From: an uncultured Lachnospiraceae bacterium
GTDB lineage: Bacteria; Bacillota_A; Clostridia; Lachnospirales; Lachnospiraceae
Direction: 5' to 3'
Length of the DNA: 15,659 nt
Assembly (NCBI GenBank): GCA_902787595.1
Contig: CADAHD010000015.1
Location: forward strand, 1-15,659
Position numbers and translations under genes: made by a program. The notes beneath the pieces are model-generated. The model was given only the letters and a program-made list of their open reading frames with translations, did no database searches and was not told the origin of the DNA. Shown piece after piece: positions 15,189 through 15,659 of this stretch (within the stretch, counting starts at the first letter, position 1; the number at the start of each line of letters is the position of its first letter).

Positions 15189-15659
15189 CTATCTCCTGAT
15201 GCGGCTCAAAGCCACATAGCCGAGAAAGGCCTTGTTGCGGTTGTATACCTTTGCCCAACTGGAATTGACGGGCTGGTAGTAAATGGAGGTGCCCACGTTG
15301 AGGCGGCTGGAGATGGAATAGTTGGTGCCCGGACCGCGACGCACGTTCACATAACTGTCTACGGGGTCGATGATAATGCCGCTCCTCAGTGAGGAAGTTT
15401 GTTGTGTGGCTCCTGTCTGCGGATTCACACGCACGATGAGGTTGGTGCTCATGTATCCCATGAATGTGTTGCTGCTCTTGCCCGAGTAGACCTTGCTCCA
15501 TCCATTTTTCTGGGGCGTGTAATACAGGTAGTCGCCCGAGCGGTAGGTTCTCACGATGGCATAGCCGGTACCGGGACCGCGGCGGATGTTGGAGTAGCCG
15601 TCGGAATCGGACACGCGTCCATAATACTGTTGGGCATGAATGCTCATTGCCGAGAGCAC
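15189..15659 (-). CDS. Secreted protein with two bacterial SH3 (SH3b) domains, 5' end cut off
   Basis: The frame is open to the right edge of the window and ends at TAG (15191-15189), giving the last 157 codons. The first codon visible is GTG, but the true start lies outside. The visible N-terminus (VLSAMSIHAQQ) looks like the end of a signal peptide cut before Gln, a form common in Bacteroidetes. Two SH3_3-type repeats follow: the first around SNIRRGPGTGYAIVRTY (about 23-39) to GWSKVYSG, the second around VNVRRGPGTNYSISSRL (about 104-120) to SWAKVYNR. Each ends in a GY-containing strand (MGYMS, LGYVA). SH3b repeats usually bind peptidoglycan or other wall ligands; no catalytic domain is visible here. 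Isoleucine is coded by ATC seven times, ATT three times and ATA never, unlike the flagellar genes, where ATA is frequent. It has no link to motility. Confidence 0.85.
   Translation of the reverse strand: MLSAMSIHAQQYYGRVSDSDGYSNIRRGPGTGYAIVRTYRSGDYLYYTPQKNGWSKVYSGKSSNTFMGYMSTNLIVRVNPQTGATQQTSSLRSGIIIDPVDSYVNVRRGPGTNYSISSRLNVGTSIYYQPVNSSWAKVYNRNKAFLGYVALSRIRR

Noticed and set aside
15052..15501. Minus-strand frame of 149 codons across the SH3 gene, the hairpin and the fliO tail
   Set aside because: It runs in a different frame through the SH3 domains, with Gln/His/Arg-rich low-quality sequence, and crosses the suspected join. The SH3 reading frame is clearly the real one.

Overview
The window is a tightly packed run of flagellar export, flagellar placement and chemotaxis genes, all read on the minus strand. 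In transcription order (right to left) it carries the end of fliO, then fliP, fliQ, fliR, flhB, flhA, flhF, flhG, a PilZ-domain gene, cheB, cheA, cheW, cheC, cheD, a small two-helix membrane protein gene, sigD (fliA) and the first 302 codons of a fapA (DUF342) gene that runs off the left end. The order closely follows the Bacillus subtilis fla/che operon. CheC, CheD, FlhF, FlhG and SigD, the strong GGAGG-type ribosome sites and the added PilZ and FapA genes point to a motile Clostridia-type Firmicute, most likely Lachnospiraceae. That placement is inferred from gene content; no marker gene is present.

Layout: 15030-9901 encodes the type III export gate (FliP, FliQ, FliR, FlhB, FlhA). 9879-7745 encodes FlhF and FlhG, which set flagellar position and number. 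7748-7026 encodes a YcgR-like c-di-GMP receptor. 6926-2009 encodes the chemotaxis core: methylesterase CheB, kinase CheA, adaptor CheW, CheY-P phosphatase CheC and receptor deamidase CheD. 2009-1725 is an unrecognised small membrane protein, 1708-941 is the flagellar sigma factor, and 906-1 is FapA. Most spacers are under 45 bases and several genes overlap by 1 to 8 bases, so this is one long transcription unit. The widest gap inside it (6927-7025) holds a good sigma-A type promoter with an extended -10, which could drive cheB to fapA independently of the export genes. cheY, cheR, fliM and fliN/fliY are not in the window; in related operons several of them lie just upstream of fliO, beyond the right-hand break.

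The right end (about 15110 to 15659) does not fit the rest. It holds the 3' part of a secreted protein with two bacterial SH3 domains, a Bacteroidetes-style signal-peptide end (His-Ala-Gln-Gln) and a codon pattern unlike the flagellar genes. A perfect 17-bp hairpin follows it, and then the sequence passes abruptly into the last codons of fliO. The simplest reading is a chimeric contig join in a metagenomic assembly; a recent insertion that broke fliO is the alternative.

I found no tRNA, rRNA, CRISPR array, transposase or prophage gene. Apart from the SH3/fliO junction, every stretch of more than 100 bases is coding. I see no clearly new multi-gene system. The best candidates for new biology are the 94-residue membrane protein between cheD and sigD, the internal cheB promoter, and several variant residues in conserved flagellar proteins.
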